Source: Chamaesiphon sp. 336R_metabinner_41 (GTDB lineage: Bacteria; Cyanobacteriota; Cyanobacteriia; Cyanobacteriales; Chamaesiphonaceae). From it: a stretch of 64,000 nt of DNA. The notes beneath the pieces are model-generated. The model ran no database searches and was not told the origin of the DNA. It saw only the letters and a program-made list of their open reading frames with translations. Positions 7,443-16,529 of the stretch are shown in pieces. A program made the translations under genes and the position numbers. Numbering within the stretch: the first letter of the stretch is position 1; every line of letters starts with the position of its first letter. The stretch spans positions 1 to 64,000 of the forward strand of contig JANYDE010000039.1 of the NCBI GenBank assembly GCA_025359915.1, read 5' to 3'.

Positions 7443-9092
7443 ATGAAGTTGCGATCTCTGACTATTGCCATCGTCGTGGGAATTTTTGCCTTACTAATAG
7501 TCGGGACAAATGCCTATGGATGGGTATCAGTACATCGATCGATGCTACTGTTAAACCGAGATCGTCCAGCACCGCCAGCAACAGCCGTATTTGTGCCCAA
7601 AAAATCGCCAGTAGCAATCTCACTCTTGGCTAATATCGACGAGTTAGCAAATCTCAGCCGTCTGGTGACACCTGCCTCCCAACACCAGCAAGCTTCTCAA
7701 GCAATTAACAAATGGAAACAGCAGCTTGGCGATCGATTACACTTAGATTATCAGCGCGAGATCGCTCCGTGGTTGGGTGAAGAAATTACGGTTGCGATTA
7801 CCGATTTAGACTACGATGATCTGCCGCAAAATGGCTCTCAAACTGGATATCTAGCTGTATTGAGTAGCCGCAATCCTCAGGTGAGCAGTCAAAAAATTCA
7901 AGACTGGTGGGATAAACAAGTCGAGTCAAATAGATTGACGTTTGAATCTTATCAAGGTGTTAAAATTGCCTACAATCGTCGTGACAAACTTGCTAGTGCG
8001 ATTGTCGTCGATAAATATATCATCTTTGCCAATCACCCCAAAGTCCTACGGGAAGCAATTAATAATCTCCAAACGCCTAATCTCAATATTCTATCCAATC
8101 CAGACTACCAACAGGTATTAGCCGCCAACAACCATCATAAAGTTGGGGTTGGCTACGCTCGATTCCCAGAATTGAAACACTGGCTGGGGAAAGAAGCTGG
8201 CGACAAATATCCAGTAGCTGGAATAAATGTGGGAGTTGATCGACAAGGCTTGATCGCCGACATCTCATTGTACCCGATCGCGTTCGACAAAAATTCGATT
8301 GATCCAGAATTGATCCCAACTCAACCCAAACTAGTTAATACACTCAAATATCTCCCCCGTCAGAGTAAAATTGCGATCGCTGGAACAGATTTAGCAAATT
8401 GGCAACAGCAATTAATTACCCTTCTGCCCGAACTCAAACCGCAAATCCCATTCCTAGACAATAATCTAGCCAGAATAGATCAGCAAATTGGGATCGACTT
8501 GGCGCAAGATATATTCAGTTGGACAACAGGCGAATATGCTCTCGCCGTCATCCCTAATCCTAATCAAAACATCACTGATTGGGCGTTTATTGCCGAACGT
8601 ACCCAGCCTGATCGAGTAGATGCTTCGATCGCTCATTTTGACGAATTAGCAGGTCTTGCCGGCTATAATGTCGGGCTGTTACCCTGGCAAGATAAACAGG
8701 TGATCGGTTGGACAAAACTCGCCACGGACACCACCGCAAACACCGCTCGATTGATCGCGCAAGTCTCTGGCGTACACACCACCATCGCCAAATATACGAT
8801 CTTGGCAAGTTCCCTCGAAGCGATCGATATGACATTCAAAGCGATAGACAAACAGTCAATCTTAGAGAGCGATCGATACCGTGCCGGAGCTAATCTATTA
8901 ACAGCAACTGAATCTGGTTATCTCTATGGCAACTGGCGGACAATCAGTCGCCTACTCCCAAAACAATTCCGCGAACAGCCTGTCGTCAAATTGGTAAGTG
9001 ACGGAATCTTGTCGGGACTACCGAATATTAGTATTAGTAGCTCCACTGAAGCCGGAGTGCAGCTCGTTACCCTCTTATTTCAAGTTGACTAA
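7443..9092 (+). CDS. DUF3352 domain protein, membrane-anchored
   Basis: This 549-residue protein begins with a basic residue run and one hydrophobic segment (about residues 8-28, LTIAIVVGIFALLIVGTNAY), which is a signal anchor. A long periplasmic-type region follows. The body (VAISLLANIDELANL, REIAPWLGEEITVAITDLD, YLAVLSSRNPQVSSQKIQDW) matches the cyanobacterial DUF3352 family. The function of that family is unknown. An SD-like AGGAG lies a few bases upstream of ATG 7443. It appears monocistronic. Confidence 0.85.
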   Translation: MKLRSLTIAIVVGIFALLIVGTNAYGWVSVHRSMLLLNRDRPAPPATAVFVPKKSPVAISLLANIDELANLSRLVTPASQHQQASQAINKWKQQLGDRLHLDYQREIAPWLGEEITVAITDLDYDDLPQNGSQTGYLAVLSSRNPQVSSQKIQDWWDKQVESNRLTFESYQGVKIAYNRRDKLASAIVVDKYIIFANHPKVLREAINNLQTPNLNILSNPDYQQVLAANNHHKVGVGYARFPELKHWLGKEAGDKYPVAGINVGVDRQGLIADISLYPIAFDKNSIDPELIPTQPKLVNTLKYLPRQSKIAIAGTDLANWQQQLITLLPELKPQIPFLDNNLARIDQQIGIDLAQDIFSWTTGEYALAVIPNPNQNITDWAFIAERTQPDRVDASIAHFDELAGLAGYNVGLLPWQDKQVIGWTKLATDTTANTARLIAQVSGVHTTIAKYTILASSLEAIDMTFKAIDKQSILESDRYRAGANLLTATESGYLYGNWRTISRLLPKQFREQPVVKLVSDGILSGLPNISISSSTEAGVQLVTLLFQVD

Positions 9093-9235
9093 ACCACTAA
9101 CAAGCAAGTATATACAAAACAGCCAAATATGCTGTACAATAGAGTGTTTGGCACTCTTGTAATGCGTTTGACTAGCGGTCGCGTAGCTTCACAAGAGCGG
9201 CTCAGGTTTGATGTAATATAGAGAAAGTTATACAC

Positions 9236-9538
9236 ATGGCAAAGAAAAGCATGATCGAGCGGCAAAAAAAGCGCGAGAAAATCGTCGCAAAATTTGCTGA
9301 CAAGCGGGCAGCTCTACTCGAAGAGTTTAAAACAGCAGCTACACCCCAAATCAGATTTGCAGTCCACCGCAAAATCCAACAATTACCTCGCGACAGCGCA
9401 GCTACTCGGTTACACAACCGTTGCTGGGTAACTGGTCGTCCTCGTGGCTACTACCGTGATTTTGGTCTATCTCGTAACGTTCTGCGTGAATGGGCGCACC
9501 AAGGATTACTCCCTGGCGTAGTCAAATCTAGCTGGTAG
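9236..9538 (+). CDS. rpsN: 30S ribosomal protein S14
   Basis: The 100-residue protein ([13 protein letters not shown], ..[29 protein letters not shown]) is S14 of the zinc-free type: the C-terminal region has a single Cys rather than the four of the zinc-binding form. It binds 16S rRNA in the head of the small subunit. As usual in cyanobacteria it stands apart from the main ribosomal protein operons. A heptamer tandem repeat follows the stop codon. Confidence 0.97.
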   Translation: MAKKSMIERQKKREKIVAKFADKRAALLEEFKTAATPQIRFAVHRKIQQLPRDSAATRLHNRCWVTGRPRGYYRDFGLSRNVLREWAHQGLLPGVVKSSW

Positions 9539-9547
9539 ATTTTTCAA

Positions 9548-9638
9548 GGGTAAAGGGTAAAGGGTAAAGGGTAAAGGGTAAAGGTTTCTAAGTTACTCCC
9601 CTAATCCCCGTACCCTAATCCCCGTACCCTAATCCCTA
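9548..9638. repeat. Heptanucleotide tandem repeats (GGGTAAA, then a TAATCCCCGTACCC block)
   Basis: About six uninterrupted copies of GGGTAAA are followed by repeats of a 14-base unit (CCCTAATCCCCGTA). Short tandemly repeated heptamers of this kind are known from filamentous cyanobacteria (STRR sequences). They separate rpsN from a convergent gene. Confidence 0.85.
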
Positions 9639-9974
9639 GTTCCCACAACAGCGATTATCAATTCCGAGACTATCTAAAATCAGGTCGCTGACGGCATTAG
9701 CGACGGCGAATTCGCCAAAAAAGCTTTCCTTAAAATTAAATGCTTGCATCTCTGTCACAATTGCGATGACCAGAGAGCCTAAATCGTTTTCGCCTTCCAT
9801 GCGTTGGCGGGTGTAGATTTGAGCTGCACGCTGGGCAATTGTGGCATTGATGGACTCTGGAATGAATTCTCGATCGAGCCACATTTTTAGAGCTGACTGG
9901 AGCCAAGCACCTTCCTCGATCGCGTCGGTTGCTGGCTGTAAAGTAATCGATGAGATCGGTTTTGTCATTGGCAA
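9636..9974 (-). CDS. Conserved cyanobacterial hypothetical protein, 112 aa
   Basis: A small acidic soluble protein (MPMTKPISSITLQPATDAIE, ..ALKMWLDREFIPE, ..LGSLVIAIVTEMQAF) without membrane segment or signal peptide. It reads like a helical protein with a Cys pair at the extreme C-terminus (RCCGN). I have a sense that it is conserved in cyanobacteria but cannot name a family or function. Start at ATG 9974; ATG 9968 is an alternative. Confidence 0.6.
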   Translation of the reverse strand: MPMTKPISSITLQPATDAIEEGAWLQSALKMWLDREFIPESINATIAQRAAQIYTRQRMEGENDLGSLVIAIVTEMQAFNFKESFFGEFAVANAVSDLILDSLGIDNRCCGN

Positions 9975-10047
9975 CTACCAATTGCAATCTATTCGAGCAC
10001 AATTATTGCACTCAATTGGAGTCGATCGCAAGCTCCAGTAACTAAAA

Positions 10048-10332
10048 TTAATTATTAACGCCGACGGGACTCTTCGCTAAATCTAAACCGACAACAGCAC
10101 TACTCAGTGCCTGCCGCTGTAGAACCTGTGGTATTTCTACCTGCCAATTGGCGGTTGCTAGTTCTTCAGCATTGTCCCAAGTACTGGCAAATGCTGGGAG
10201 AGCCAATTGACATGCCGTCCAATCGCTCTGAACGGATACACCAAGTTGCTGACAAGCACCTCCACGCAGTCCTTCTGGGCGGTAAAACCGACAGTAGCGA
10301 CATGCAGAAGCAAGACAATTTTGGTTAGTCAT
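10048..10332 (-). CDS. Conserved cyanobacterial Cys-rich small protein
   Basis: From the ATG at 10332 the protein (94 aa) begins MTNQNCLASACRYCRFYRPE and continues RGGACQQLGVSVQSDWTACQ. The Cys pattern C..C....RRGG.C..L...W..C.LA.PPF recalls small conserved cyanobacterial proteins of unknown function, possibly metal-binding. Upstream codons back to 10431 are open but look non-coding, so I prefer the internal ATG. Its C-terminal half has no recognisable domain. Confidence 0.6.
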   Translation of the reverse strand: MTNQNCLASACRYCRFYRPEGLRGGACQQLGVSVQSDWTACQLALPAFASTWDNAEELATANWQVEIPQVLQRQALSSAVVGLDLAKSPVGVNN

Positions 10333-10712
10333 CAACATTACCTTTGGGAGAGCACCAAATTCAATTCTCTCTTGTTTACTATTATGGCTGCTCCCAATTT
10401 CGATGAAAGTGACAGGGATCGTCGTTCCCATCTAGCTTATAGCGATCCCCAAGCCCATTAGGATTTTATATTCTCTTTAGATTCAGTTTATAGAAAGACA
10501 CATTTATTGGGGTGTTCAGTACATACACGGAGATAATTTATTAACAGTCAATGCTACTCGCAATCGATTCTAAACTACTAGGGATCGCTGCAAAAGCAGA
10601 ATCAATCGATCTTGCTAGTTCAATATTCTACCGACTGAAAGAACTAAATTGTGTTGCTGAAATTTGTAATTTAGCGGCACAGTAGTTAATTTAGATACAG
10701 GAGTCATCCGCA
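10333..10712. other. Intergenic region with no convincing gene
   Basis: The stretch contains a 44-codon ORF at 10551-10685 (MLLAIDSKLLGIAAKAES.., stop TAG) without a good ribosome binding site. I would not call it a gene without homologues. No hairpin or tRNA is visible. Confidence 0.4.
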
Positions 10713-11183
10713 TTAGCCGATTGTCGATTTTCTACCGATGATTTCTAGATCGATTGCACAAAAACGACAAATACCCCATCGAAGTATTTCACCCTCGCGG
10801 GCACGAGAATCGCAATGGGAACAAATAACGACAGGTCCTGAGTCAATACTGATAGATGAACTATCCGGAAGAGTGGCAGTAATTGTGCGACTGCCGTAGC
10901 CGACAGCAACAAATCGCAGATCCTTGATTGGCGTAATCAGTTGGGCATTTAATTGCCGACAGAGAGCTTGCCGTCCAAAAGTGAGTTGATGCGCTAGGCT
11001 AGAACTATTGGTGGCAATAGTCAGGATATCTCTGGAAATCGATCGAGGTTGGCTATGTTTGGCGATATTTGGTGATATAATAGCCGCCCATGCCGCGACG
11101 ATTAAACCCCAATCTCTCACGCCTTCCCATCCTGGCTGGTTCTGAATATCGACTGTAATTCTAGAAATCGGTGTTAACGACAT
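10713..11183 (-). CDS. DUF721 / DciA-like protein with C-terminal zinc-ribbon-like motif
   Basis: From ATG 11183 (MSLTPISRITVDIQNQPGWE) the protein is about 156 residues. The middle (WGLIVAAWAAIISPNIAKHS, then ILTIATNSSSLAHQL) matches the DUF721 fold, with its W...V...HS.P...L.V...S...A.EL pattern. DUF721 includes DciA, which loads the replicative helicase in bacteria lacking DnaC/DnaI. The C-terminus adds CSHCD..EILRWGICRFC, two CxxC pairs likely to bind zinc, as in cyanobacterial members. A GTG at 11198 is an alternative start. Confidence 0.7.
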   Translation of the reverse strand: MSLTPISRITVDIQNQPGWEGVRDWGLIVAAWAAIISPNIAKHSQPRSISRDILTIATNSSSLAHQLTFGRQALCRQLNAQLITPIKDLRFVAVGYGSRTITATLPDSSSISIDSGPVVICSHCDSRAREGEILRWGICRFCAIDLEIIGRKSTIG

Positions 11184-11401
11184 GATTGGTGACTGCACTG
11201 AGGAACTTTAGTGAAATGTCTAATCTTTCGTGAATTGGCTAAAATTTGGAGCCGTTGCTGACTTAAGATCCGATTTTCTCCCATCTGCCAAAACTGTTTC
11301 AGTTTACCCAAAAGACTTGTTGTCTGCGACAGCAATCGCGGGTAATCTAAGAGCAGAGATGAAAATTTTAAATTAAAGTATCTATTTTTATATAGTGAGT
11401 T

Positions 11402-12472
11402 ATGAACCATCACCAATCTGACAATAGCGCGAATGTACCCCCATCAGGTCAAGCTGTGGTAGATCGTGAACCCTATCATCTAAATCCTTCCCTTGGGCAA
11501 GCTCTCGGCTGCTTGGATATCAAATTGGAAGATGAACTGACTAGATTTAGAGCAAAACAGAAAGATCCAGTCCCAGAGCCACAATTGCAACCAGTAGCAA
11601 CAGCGACTTGGGAGCAAGGAGCGGAAGATATGTATACTGAGTCGGCAATTTTCACTGCCGAAATTATCGAACCAGCGATGTCTCGCACTAGCGGAGCCGA
11701 CGACGATGATCTCCCTCAACCCAGTGGCTTCATTATCATCGATGGACTCACCACTTCATCTACAACTAGTCGCGATGTTGCTACAACCGTCAACTATGCA
11801 CCGATGACTGTCTATCGGGAAGATCCGCTACAAAGACAGGATAGTCTAGATGTAAACTTCTCCACTGGCGGCAAAATTGCGCCGTTTCATGGCGAGTATC
11901 TATCATCATCGCAAGAACTACTAAGACAGATTCAATCCGGTTATCCAACTTCAACAGAGACATTTACTCGGACTCAGACAGCCACACCGGCACCTAAAAC
12001 CAATCACTTCACCCCGCTCAAAATCGGCTCGATGGCAGCAGCTTGTGTTTTAGCTGGCGGCGTAGTTTATACGTCTCTCAATCCCAATATTTTATCGACA
12101 CTAACCGCAACTAAAGTTGTGACTCCAACCACGACGAGCAATTCGATTCAGACTCCCAACTTAGCAGCCAATGAATTTACCGAACTCAATTTGAGTACGC
12201 TAAATAATATTAAATTGCCGACAGCCGTTGCAACAGCTCCAGCACCAGCGACTAATGTCAGTATTGCAACATCGCCGATGACTGCGACAACAAGTAATGC
12301 ACCATTACCAGTGCCGTTTAGCGTTCAGAAATCCCCCATTAGTCCTCCAGCGACAATTACCTCTCAGCCTAGATTAGCTGATAGCCTAATCAAATCTCTA
12401 CTTCCGGCTAATTTTCAAGTCCATGCCAAACCATCTGGATATCGAGCTATTCCATCAGGAGTAAAACCTTAG
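11402..12472 (+). CDS. Cyanobacterial single-pass membrane protein of unknown function
   Basis: The 356-residue protein opens with a polar N-terminus containing LGCLDIKLEDELTRFRAKQK, a motif I associate with a conserved cyanobacterial family. A long disordered acidic and Thr/Ser-rich region follows. There is one transmembrane segment at about residues 203-222 (LKIGSMAAACVLAGGVVYTS), then a Thr/Pro/Ala-rich tail with 'LIKSLLPANFQVHAKPSGYR' near the end. This suggests a cytoplasmic N-terminus, a membrane anchor and a periplasmic tail. No catalytic motif is seen. It is divergent from the DUF721 gene with about 220 bases between the two starts. Confidence 0.65.
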   Translation: MNHHQSDNSANVPPSGQAVVDREPYHLNPSLGQALGCLDIKLEDELTRFRAKQKDPVPEPQLQPVATATWEQGAEDMYTESAIFTAEIIEPAMSRTSGADDDDLPQPSGFIIIDGLTTSSTTSRDVATTVNYAPMTVYREDPLQRQDSLDVNFSTGGKIAPFHGEYLSSSQELLRQIQSGYPTSTETFTRTQTATPAPKTNHFTPLKIGSMAAACVLAGGVVYTSLNPNILSTLTATKVVTPTTTSNSIQTPNLAANEFTELNLSTLNNIKLPTAVATAPAPATNVSIATSPMTATTSNAPLPVPFSVQKSPISPPATITSQPRLADSLIKSLLPANFQVHAKPSGYRAIPSGVKP

Positions 12473-12490
12473 AGGGGAGAGACTTCTGTC

Positions 12491-12530
12491 CCAGTGTTAA
12501 ATTAGACATCTAGAGTGGTTTAGTGGTTTA
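12491..12530. repeat. Dispersed repeat CTAGATGTCTAATTTGACACTGG, inverted copy
   Basis: CCAGTGTTAAATTAGACATC followed by TAGAGTGGTTTAGTGG is the reverse complement of the copy at 17352-17404. A third copy overlaps the 3' end of the parvulin gene at 56398-56446. All copies lie at gene ends. Confidence 0.6.
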
Positions 12531-12701
12531 GCGAAACTTCGTGATAGCCACTAATTTAGGAATTGGTGGTGTCCGATCGGCAGTTCCAGAAGTTATCATA
12601 ATTACTAGGCTAGGTATTGAAAATATCGATTCAAAACTCTAGCACTAGGAGTGAGATTTATATTAGCTGCTAGTGCGGAAAATTATAAAGAGGATAGTAA
12701 T

Positions 12702-13499
12702 ATGGGATTATTCGATCGGGTGAGCAGATTGCTGCGGGCGAATGTCAATGATATGGTAAGTAAAGCCGAAGATCCAGAAAAAATTCTGGAACAGGCTGTG
12801 ATGGATATGCAAGAAGACTTGGTGCAACTTCGCCAAGCTGTTGCTAGTAGCATCGCCAACCAAAAACGCAGCGAGCAGCAATACAATAAAGCGATGGGTG
12901 ATGCCAATAGCTGGCAGAGCAAAGCGCAATTAGCATTGCAAAAAGGAGACGAAGATCTCGCCCGTGAAGCCCTCATGCGGAAGAAAAACTATAGTGAAAC
13001 TGCGGCAAGTCTCAAAGCCCAGTTAGACGGGCAAGCAGGCATGGTAGACACGATGAAAAAGAGCCTGATGCAACTCGAAGGCAAGATTTCTGAGGCGAAA
13101 ACCAAGAAAGACATGCTCAAATCGCGTTCTCAAGCTGCCAAAGCTCAAGAGCAACTCCAGGGTGCAGTCGGGAAAATCGGCACCAACAGCGCGATGGCAG
13201 CATTCGAGCGGATGGAAGAAAAAGTCCTGGTGCAAGAAGCCAGATCTCAAGCTGCGGCAGAATTGACTGGAGCAGACTTGGAGAGCAAGTTTGCAGCTCT
13301 ATCTGCGGGTAGTGATGTCGATGATGAATTGGAAGCGATGAAACAGCAAATGCTCGGTGGTAGTAGTAAACCAGCAGCCGCTTTACCTCAAGGTACTGGC
13401 TCATCAACTGTGACAACACCTAAGGATACTGTCAAAGCACCGATGAGTACTGAGGATGCCGAATTGGAAGCCTTACGCAAACAAATTGATGGCTTGTAA
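12702..13499 (+). CDS. vipp1: Vipp1/IM30 (PspA family) thylakoid membrane protein
   Basis: From ATG 12702 (MGLFDRVSRLLRANVNDMVS, KAEDPEKILEQAVMDMQEDL) the protein is 265 residues, the usual length of cyanobacterial Vipp1. It is almost entirely helical coiled coil after the amphipathic N-terminal helix that binds membranes. The linker and final helix (STEDAELEALRKQIDGL) are the C-terminal extension separating Vipp1 from PspA. Vipp1 forms ESCRT-III-like rings and is needed for thylakoid biogenesis and membrane protection. In-frame codons upstream (from ATG 12651) are unlikely to be used. A 15-bp hairpin follows the gene. Confidence 0.93.
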   Translation: MGLFDRVSRLLRANVNDMVSKAEDPEKILEQAVMDMQEDLVQLRQAVASSIANQKRSEQQYNKAMGDANSWQSKAQLALQKGDEDLAREALMRKKNYSETAASLKAQLDGQAGMVDTMKKSLMQLEGKISEAKTKKDMLKSRSQAAKAQEQLQGAVGKIGTNSAMAAFERMEEKVLVQEARSQAAAELTGADLESKFAALSAGSDVDDELEAMKQQMLGGSSKPAAALPQGTGSSTVTTPKDTVKAPMSTEDAELEALRKQIDGL

Positions 13500-13537
13500 G
13501 TAAGTTGTAAGTTCTAAAAATTCAAAATAGGTAATTT

Positions 13538-13576
13538 ACATGAGTTCGACGAATCAAAGCCTCGTCGAACTCATGT
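13538..13576. terminator. Strong hairpin downstream of vipp1
   Basis: A perfect 15-bp stem (ACATGAGTTCGACGA with its complement TCGTCGAACTCATGT) encloses a 9-base loop. A T-rich stretch lies shortly after. It probably terminates vipp1 transcription or stabilises its mRNA 3' end. Confidence 0.7.
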
Positions 13577-14202
13577 GAACTGATTTTTAACGCTCATCGA
13601 AGGTAGCAGTGCGCGTGAGTTTTTGCTAATCAGTCCCGTTGGTAGCAGTACCATCGATCGAGTAATCCACATAGCTAACATAACGGTAGCGATCTTAGAT
13701 CGATATTGCTTGAATGTTACCACGGAAGATCGATTTCAGCTCTCGAAAATCTAACAACCATTTCCAGCTTGAGCATTCTCACATCTGGCACCAATACATA
13801 AAGAGGAAAAGCAGAGATCTAAGGGTACCCAAGTCCCCCAGTCCCCATCCCCAATTGAGCAACACAAAAATATCCTTGTTTTGGCGTAGACTTTGCGCAG
13901 GACGATCGATTAGTATGGTTGGCTGGGTATGTTAGATGATAACTATACTTGTGGAGTCGGCTAAATGACCGATTGACTATCTCTAGTTAAAGTCGCAAGA
14001 TAAAATTTCAAGATAAATTGAAACTTATCTAGCCAGAATCATTCGTTATTCTTAGATGAATAATTAGTAAGCCTGTCGCGACATAAATAGCTACGCTCTT
14101 TGTTCGCAGTCTAAAAATTCTTGCCCTTTTCGCGAGGATTTTAACTGTGACAGTTTTGTTCTGCTTTCATTATCCCCGCTTGAATTTTTGAATTGGTGGC
14201 AA
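13577..14202. other. Long intergenic region, no gene recognised
   Basis: I find no tRNA, no convincing ORF and no large repeat here. A 73-codon ORF at 13714 has no domain and no good start site. The region is punctuated by CGATCG palindromes. It may hold the promoter of the downstream glycosidase-like gene or an unrecognised small RNA. Confidence 0.4.
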
Positions 14203-15186
14203 ATGCGCACTCTTGTTTCGGAATTGAGATATCCTACTCTCCAACATCCCCATCGCCATGTCTGGGATTTTTGGTATTACTTTGCGTCAGATACAGGGAT
14301 TTTCCATCTATTTTACCTCAATGCCGATCGAGCATTAGTTGCAGAGGAAAAACATCATTTTAGTTCCCAGGTAGGATATGCAACTACCACGGATTTTATC
14401 ACGATCGATTGGATTAGCGACAAAGTATTGGGTGCAGATCCGCATGGGTGGGATGATACGTCAATTTGGAGTGGTGATATTGTCAAGATTCAGGGTGGAT
14501 TTTTGATGTTTTATACATCCAGAAATCAAGCTACTGATGATGGGATGACGCAGAATATCGGTGTAGCATTTACGCATCATATTCAGAGTTTTGACCGCTG
14601 GTTTCGGATCCCAAATATTCGGATTCAACCTCAAGCTCCTTACGAGCTACATCACGTTCCTGAAGATTTGACAATTCATGCTTGGCGCGATCCATTTTTA
14701 TTCCGCCACGAAGAACAAATCTATATGTTGTTGTCAGCAAAAGATGCGACTCAACCATTGGGCAAAAAAGGTGCAATTGCTTTACTCAAAGCTAAAAATA
14801 ATAGCTTTGAAGAATGGGAATGTCTCCCGCCGATTTGTCATCCTGGCTTTTATGCGGAAATGGAAGTGCCCCAATTATATCGATCTGGTACGACTGATTA
14901 TGCCCTGGTATATAGCTCGTGGGCGAAGTATGACTTTGCACCCACTACGCAACAAAGTGGTGGCTTGCAGGGCATTTTGTCCCCATCTCTATTCGATTTT
15001 TCAGTAGGGAATCCGCAGGTATTTTTACCGGAAACTGCCGAACTCTACGCTTGTCGGATTATTCCCGAACTGAATGGGGAAATTGTGGGTTTTGACATCA
15101 CTACTGGTGGGATTCGGCGCAGTGGGGTGCAGACTGGGTTGCAACATGTCGATCGAGATTTTAGCAGCTATTCGATCGATGTTTAG
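14203..15186 (+). CDS. Five-bladed beta-propeller glycosidase-like protein (GH32/GH68 type)
   Basis: From ATG 14203 (MRTLVSELRYPTLQHPHRHV) the protein is 327 residues with no signal peptide. It carries three spaced motifs of the GH32/GH68 clan: VWDFWYY near residue 25 (the VWD.W nucleophile site), AWRDPFLF near residue 167 (the RDP transition-state stabiliser) and YAEMEVPQLY near residue 220 (candidate acid/base Glu). This points to a fructan- or sucrose-acting enzyme or a related furanosidase. The protein is shorter than true levansucrases and invertases and lacks the C-terminal beta-sandwich, so activity is uncertain. The TTG at 14188 is an alternative start. No sugar transporter or sucrose gene flanks it. 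Confidence 0.7.
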   Translation: MRTLVSELRYPTLQHPHRHVWDFWYYFASDTGIFHLFYLNADRALVAEEKHHFSSQVGYATTTDFITIDWISDKVLGADPHGWDDTSIWSGDIVKIQGGFLMFYTSRNQATDDGMTQNIGVAFTHHIQSFDRWFRIPNIRIQPQAPYELHHVPEDLTIHAWRDPFLFRHEEQIYMLLSAKDATQPLGKKGAIALLKAKNNSFEEWECLPPICHPGFYAEMEVPQLYRSGTTDYALVYSSWAKYDFAPTTQQSGGLQGILSPSLFDFSVGNPQVFLPETAELYACRIIPELNGEIVGFDITTGGIRRSGVQTGLQHVDRDFSSYSIDV

Positions 15187-15270
15187 GTAAGGGATCGGGA
15201 ATAGTGGATCGTGAATGGTGGATGGGGTAAGATATAGCGAAAGTGAAATTTTGCCTCAAATCTGGATCTC

Positions 15271-15296
15271 GTTGGCGGAGCCTCTCCGCATGAGAA
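15271..15296. repeat. Small dispersed repeat GTTGGCGGAGCCTCTCC
   Basis: GTTGGCGGAGCCTCTCCGCA recurs with small changes at 20506-20540, 34051-34085 and 35359-35390, each able to form a short hairpin around the G/C arms. Confidence 0.6.
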
Positions 15297-15323
15297 TCGA
15301 ATCTAAACCCTCAATCCTAAATA

Positions 15324-15749
15324 GTGAACGCTGCTCAACAGGCTACCGATATTGCCCTTACTAGTAAAATTGCCTCTGCCGTTAGTCTGTTTCGGAGCGA
15401 ATTTCCTGATGCGAAAGTTGACTTAAAACCTTGGGCGGATGATAGCGGTACTCAGGAGTTGGTAGATCCTGATTCGATCGATTTTAGCTTTCATTTTCCT
15501 GGCTGGAGTCGGCGGTGGCAAAGTCGCAGTGTGTTGATACAGATTCGGTTTTACGAGGATAAGGTTGAGTCTACTCGCAATTTTATCGGGTTGGAAGTTG
15601 CGGGGTTTGATTATCGCGGGAAGCAGTGGCGATTATCGACTGTCAATGATTGGCAGTTTGAGGGGGATCTTCAGCCGCAACCGGAAATCGCTGATAAGTT
15701 AAAACAATTTTGTCGTCAGATGTTTGAGTTATTTAGTTTGGGGGTTTGA
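15324..15749 (+). CDS. Conserved cyanobacterial hypothetical protein, 141 aa
   Basis: It starts at GTG 15324 (MNAAQQATDIALTSKIASAV). The core (DSIDFSFHFPGWSRRWQSRS, LIQIRFYED, FIGLEVAGFDYRGKQWRLST, NDWQFEGDLQPQ) looks like a compact alpha/beta domain found in other cyanobacteria. It has no transmembrane segment, catalytic motif or known function that I can name. It is followed by a palindromic dispersed repeat, then the convergent phycobilin lyase gene. Confidence 0.65.
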   Translation: MNAAQQATDIALTSKIASAVSLFRSEFPDAKVDLKPWADDSGTQELVDPDSIDFSFHFPGWSRRWQSRSVLIQIRFYEDKVESTRNFIGLEVAGFDYRGKQWRLSTVNDWQFEGDLQPQPEIADKLKQFCRQMFELFSLGV

Positions 15750-15763
15750 TTGGTGGGATGCGG

Positions 15764-15849
15764 AGATCTTTACCCCCCAACCCCCCTTATAAAGGTGGGC
15801 TTTGCTCCCTCCTCTTTATAAGGGGAGGGCTGGGGTGGGGTAGAGATCT
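15764..15849. repeat. Palindromic repeat AGATCTTTACCCCCCAACCC...GGGTGGGGTAGAGATCT
   Basis: A long inverted repeat with C-rich and G-rich arms, and inner arms CCTTATAAAGG and CTTTATAAGG, lies between two convergent genes. The 'CCCCCCAACCCCCCTTATAA' motif is a commonplace dispersed element in cyanobacterial genomes. It may also act as a bidirectional terminator. Confidence 0.7.
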
Positions 15850-15859
15850 TCGCAACTAC

Positions 15860-16441
15860 TCAAACTCTCGTTAAATTTCGATCGATCATAGCTGTCAAGG
15901 TATCATCACTAATACACCGCCGCTCGGAGCAATAGGTGGTGAGATTTACACCATCCATCGTTCTGACGCTACTGACGCGGATGCGGAAATTGTCATTGAT
16001 AAACCAACAGCGTTCTTGACCTTGATTATTGTCATACTCGGTATCGATCGTCAAGATCCCATCTTTGCCAAACCAATAGCGAGAGATTACAGGGATTTTT
16101 TCGACATAACCTCGATCGCGAATCAGTTTACCAGATAGTTTGCTCTCATCATCGGGGACATCAATTAACACTGCCCCATAATCTTCATTTGGCGGTACAT
16201 CATCAAGATTGGCTTGCCACATGAATCTCCCACCGCCCATCGCCCGTGCTGGATCGATCGATTGTTGTTCGCAGATTGTCACGACTTTGGGATCGTTTTG
16301 GGCAACTACTTGAATAATTAAATTGGACTCCCCTGACTCATCATCTACAAGATCGAAATGATGAACCGCACGTAGCGTCAGCCAAGTTCCCTCGCTCTTG
16401 CGAAAGAAGTCCATCATTGTCATAGGGGGGATGAATGTCAT
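15860..16441 (-). CDS. cpcS: Phycobiliprotein chromophore lyase, CpcS/CpeS family
   Basis: This 193-residue protein has the S-type lyase signature: MDFFRKSEGTWLTLRAVHHF, the ESGESNLI segment, GGRFMWQANLDD, and the C-terminal RCWFINDNFRIRVSSVRTMD / TTYCSERRC region. S-type lyases form a lipocalin-like barrel and attach phycocyanobilin to the Cys-84 position of phycobiliprotein subunits. The exact subunit specificity (CpcS-I, -III or CpeS) cannot be decided by eye. ATGs at 16441, 16423 and 16417 are all possible starts. Its presence implies phycobilisomes. Confidence 0.85.
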   Translation of the reverse strand: MTFIPPMTMMDFFRKSEGTWLTLRAVHHFDLVDDESGESNLIIQVVAQNDPKVVTICEQQSIDPARAMGGGRFMWQANLDDVPPNEDYGAVLIDVPDDESKLSGKLIRDRGYVEKIPVISRYWFGKDGILTIDTEYDNNQGQERCWFINDNFRIRVSSVRTMDGVNLTTYCSERRCISDDTLTAMIDRNLTRV

Positions 16442-16529
16442 GGTTGATTAAGTAATAAGTAAAGAGTTTGATTGCTTGAAGTTGCCCCTACACTATAAAG
16501 TTTATTAATAACGAATTAATAGAATAACT

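Noticed and set aside
11174..11416. 80-codon minus-strand ORF overlapping the DUF721 start and the start of the 11402 gene
   Set aside because: No domain or convincing start. It overlaps two better genes and probably reflects AT-rich intergenic sequence.
13714..13935. 73-codon plus-strand ORF in the vipp1 downstream region
   Set aside because: Low complexity, no ribosome site, no recognisable domain.
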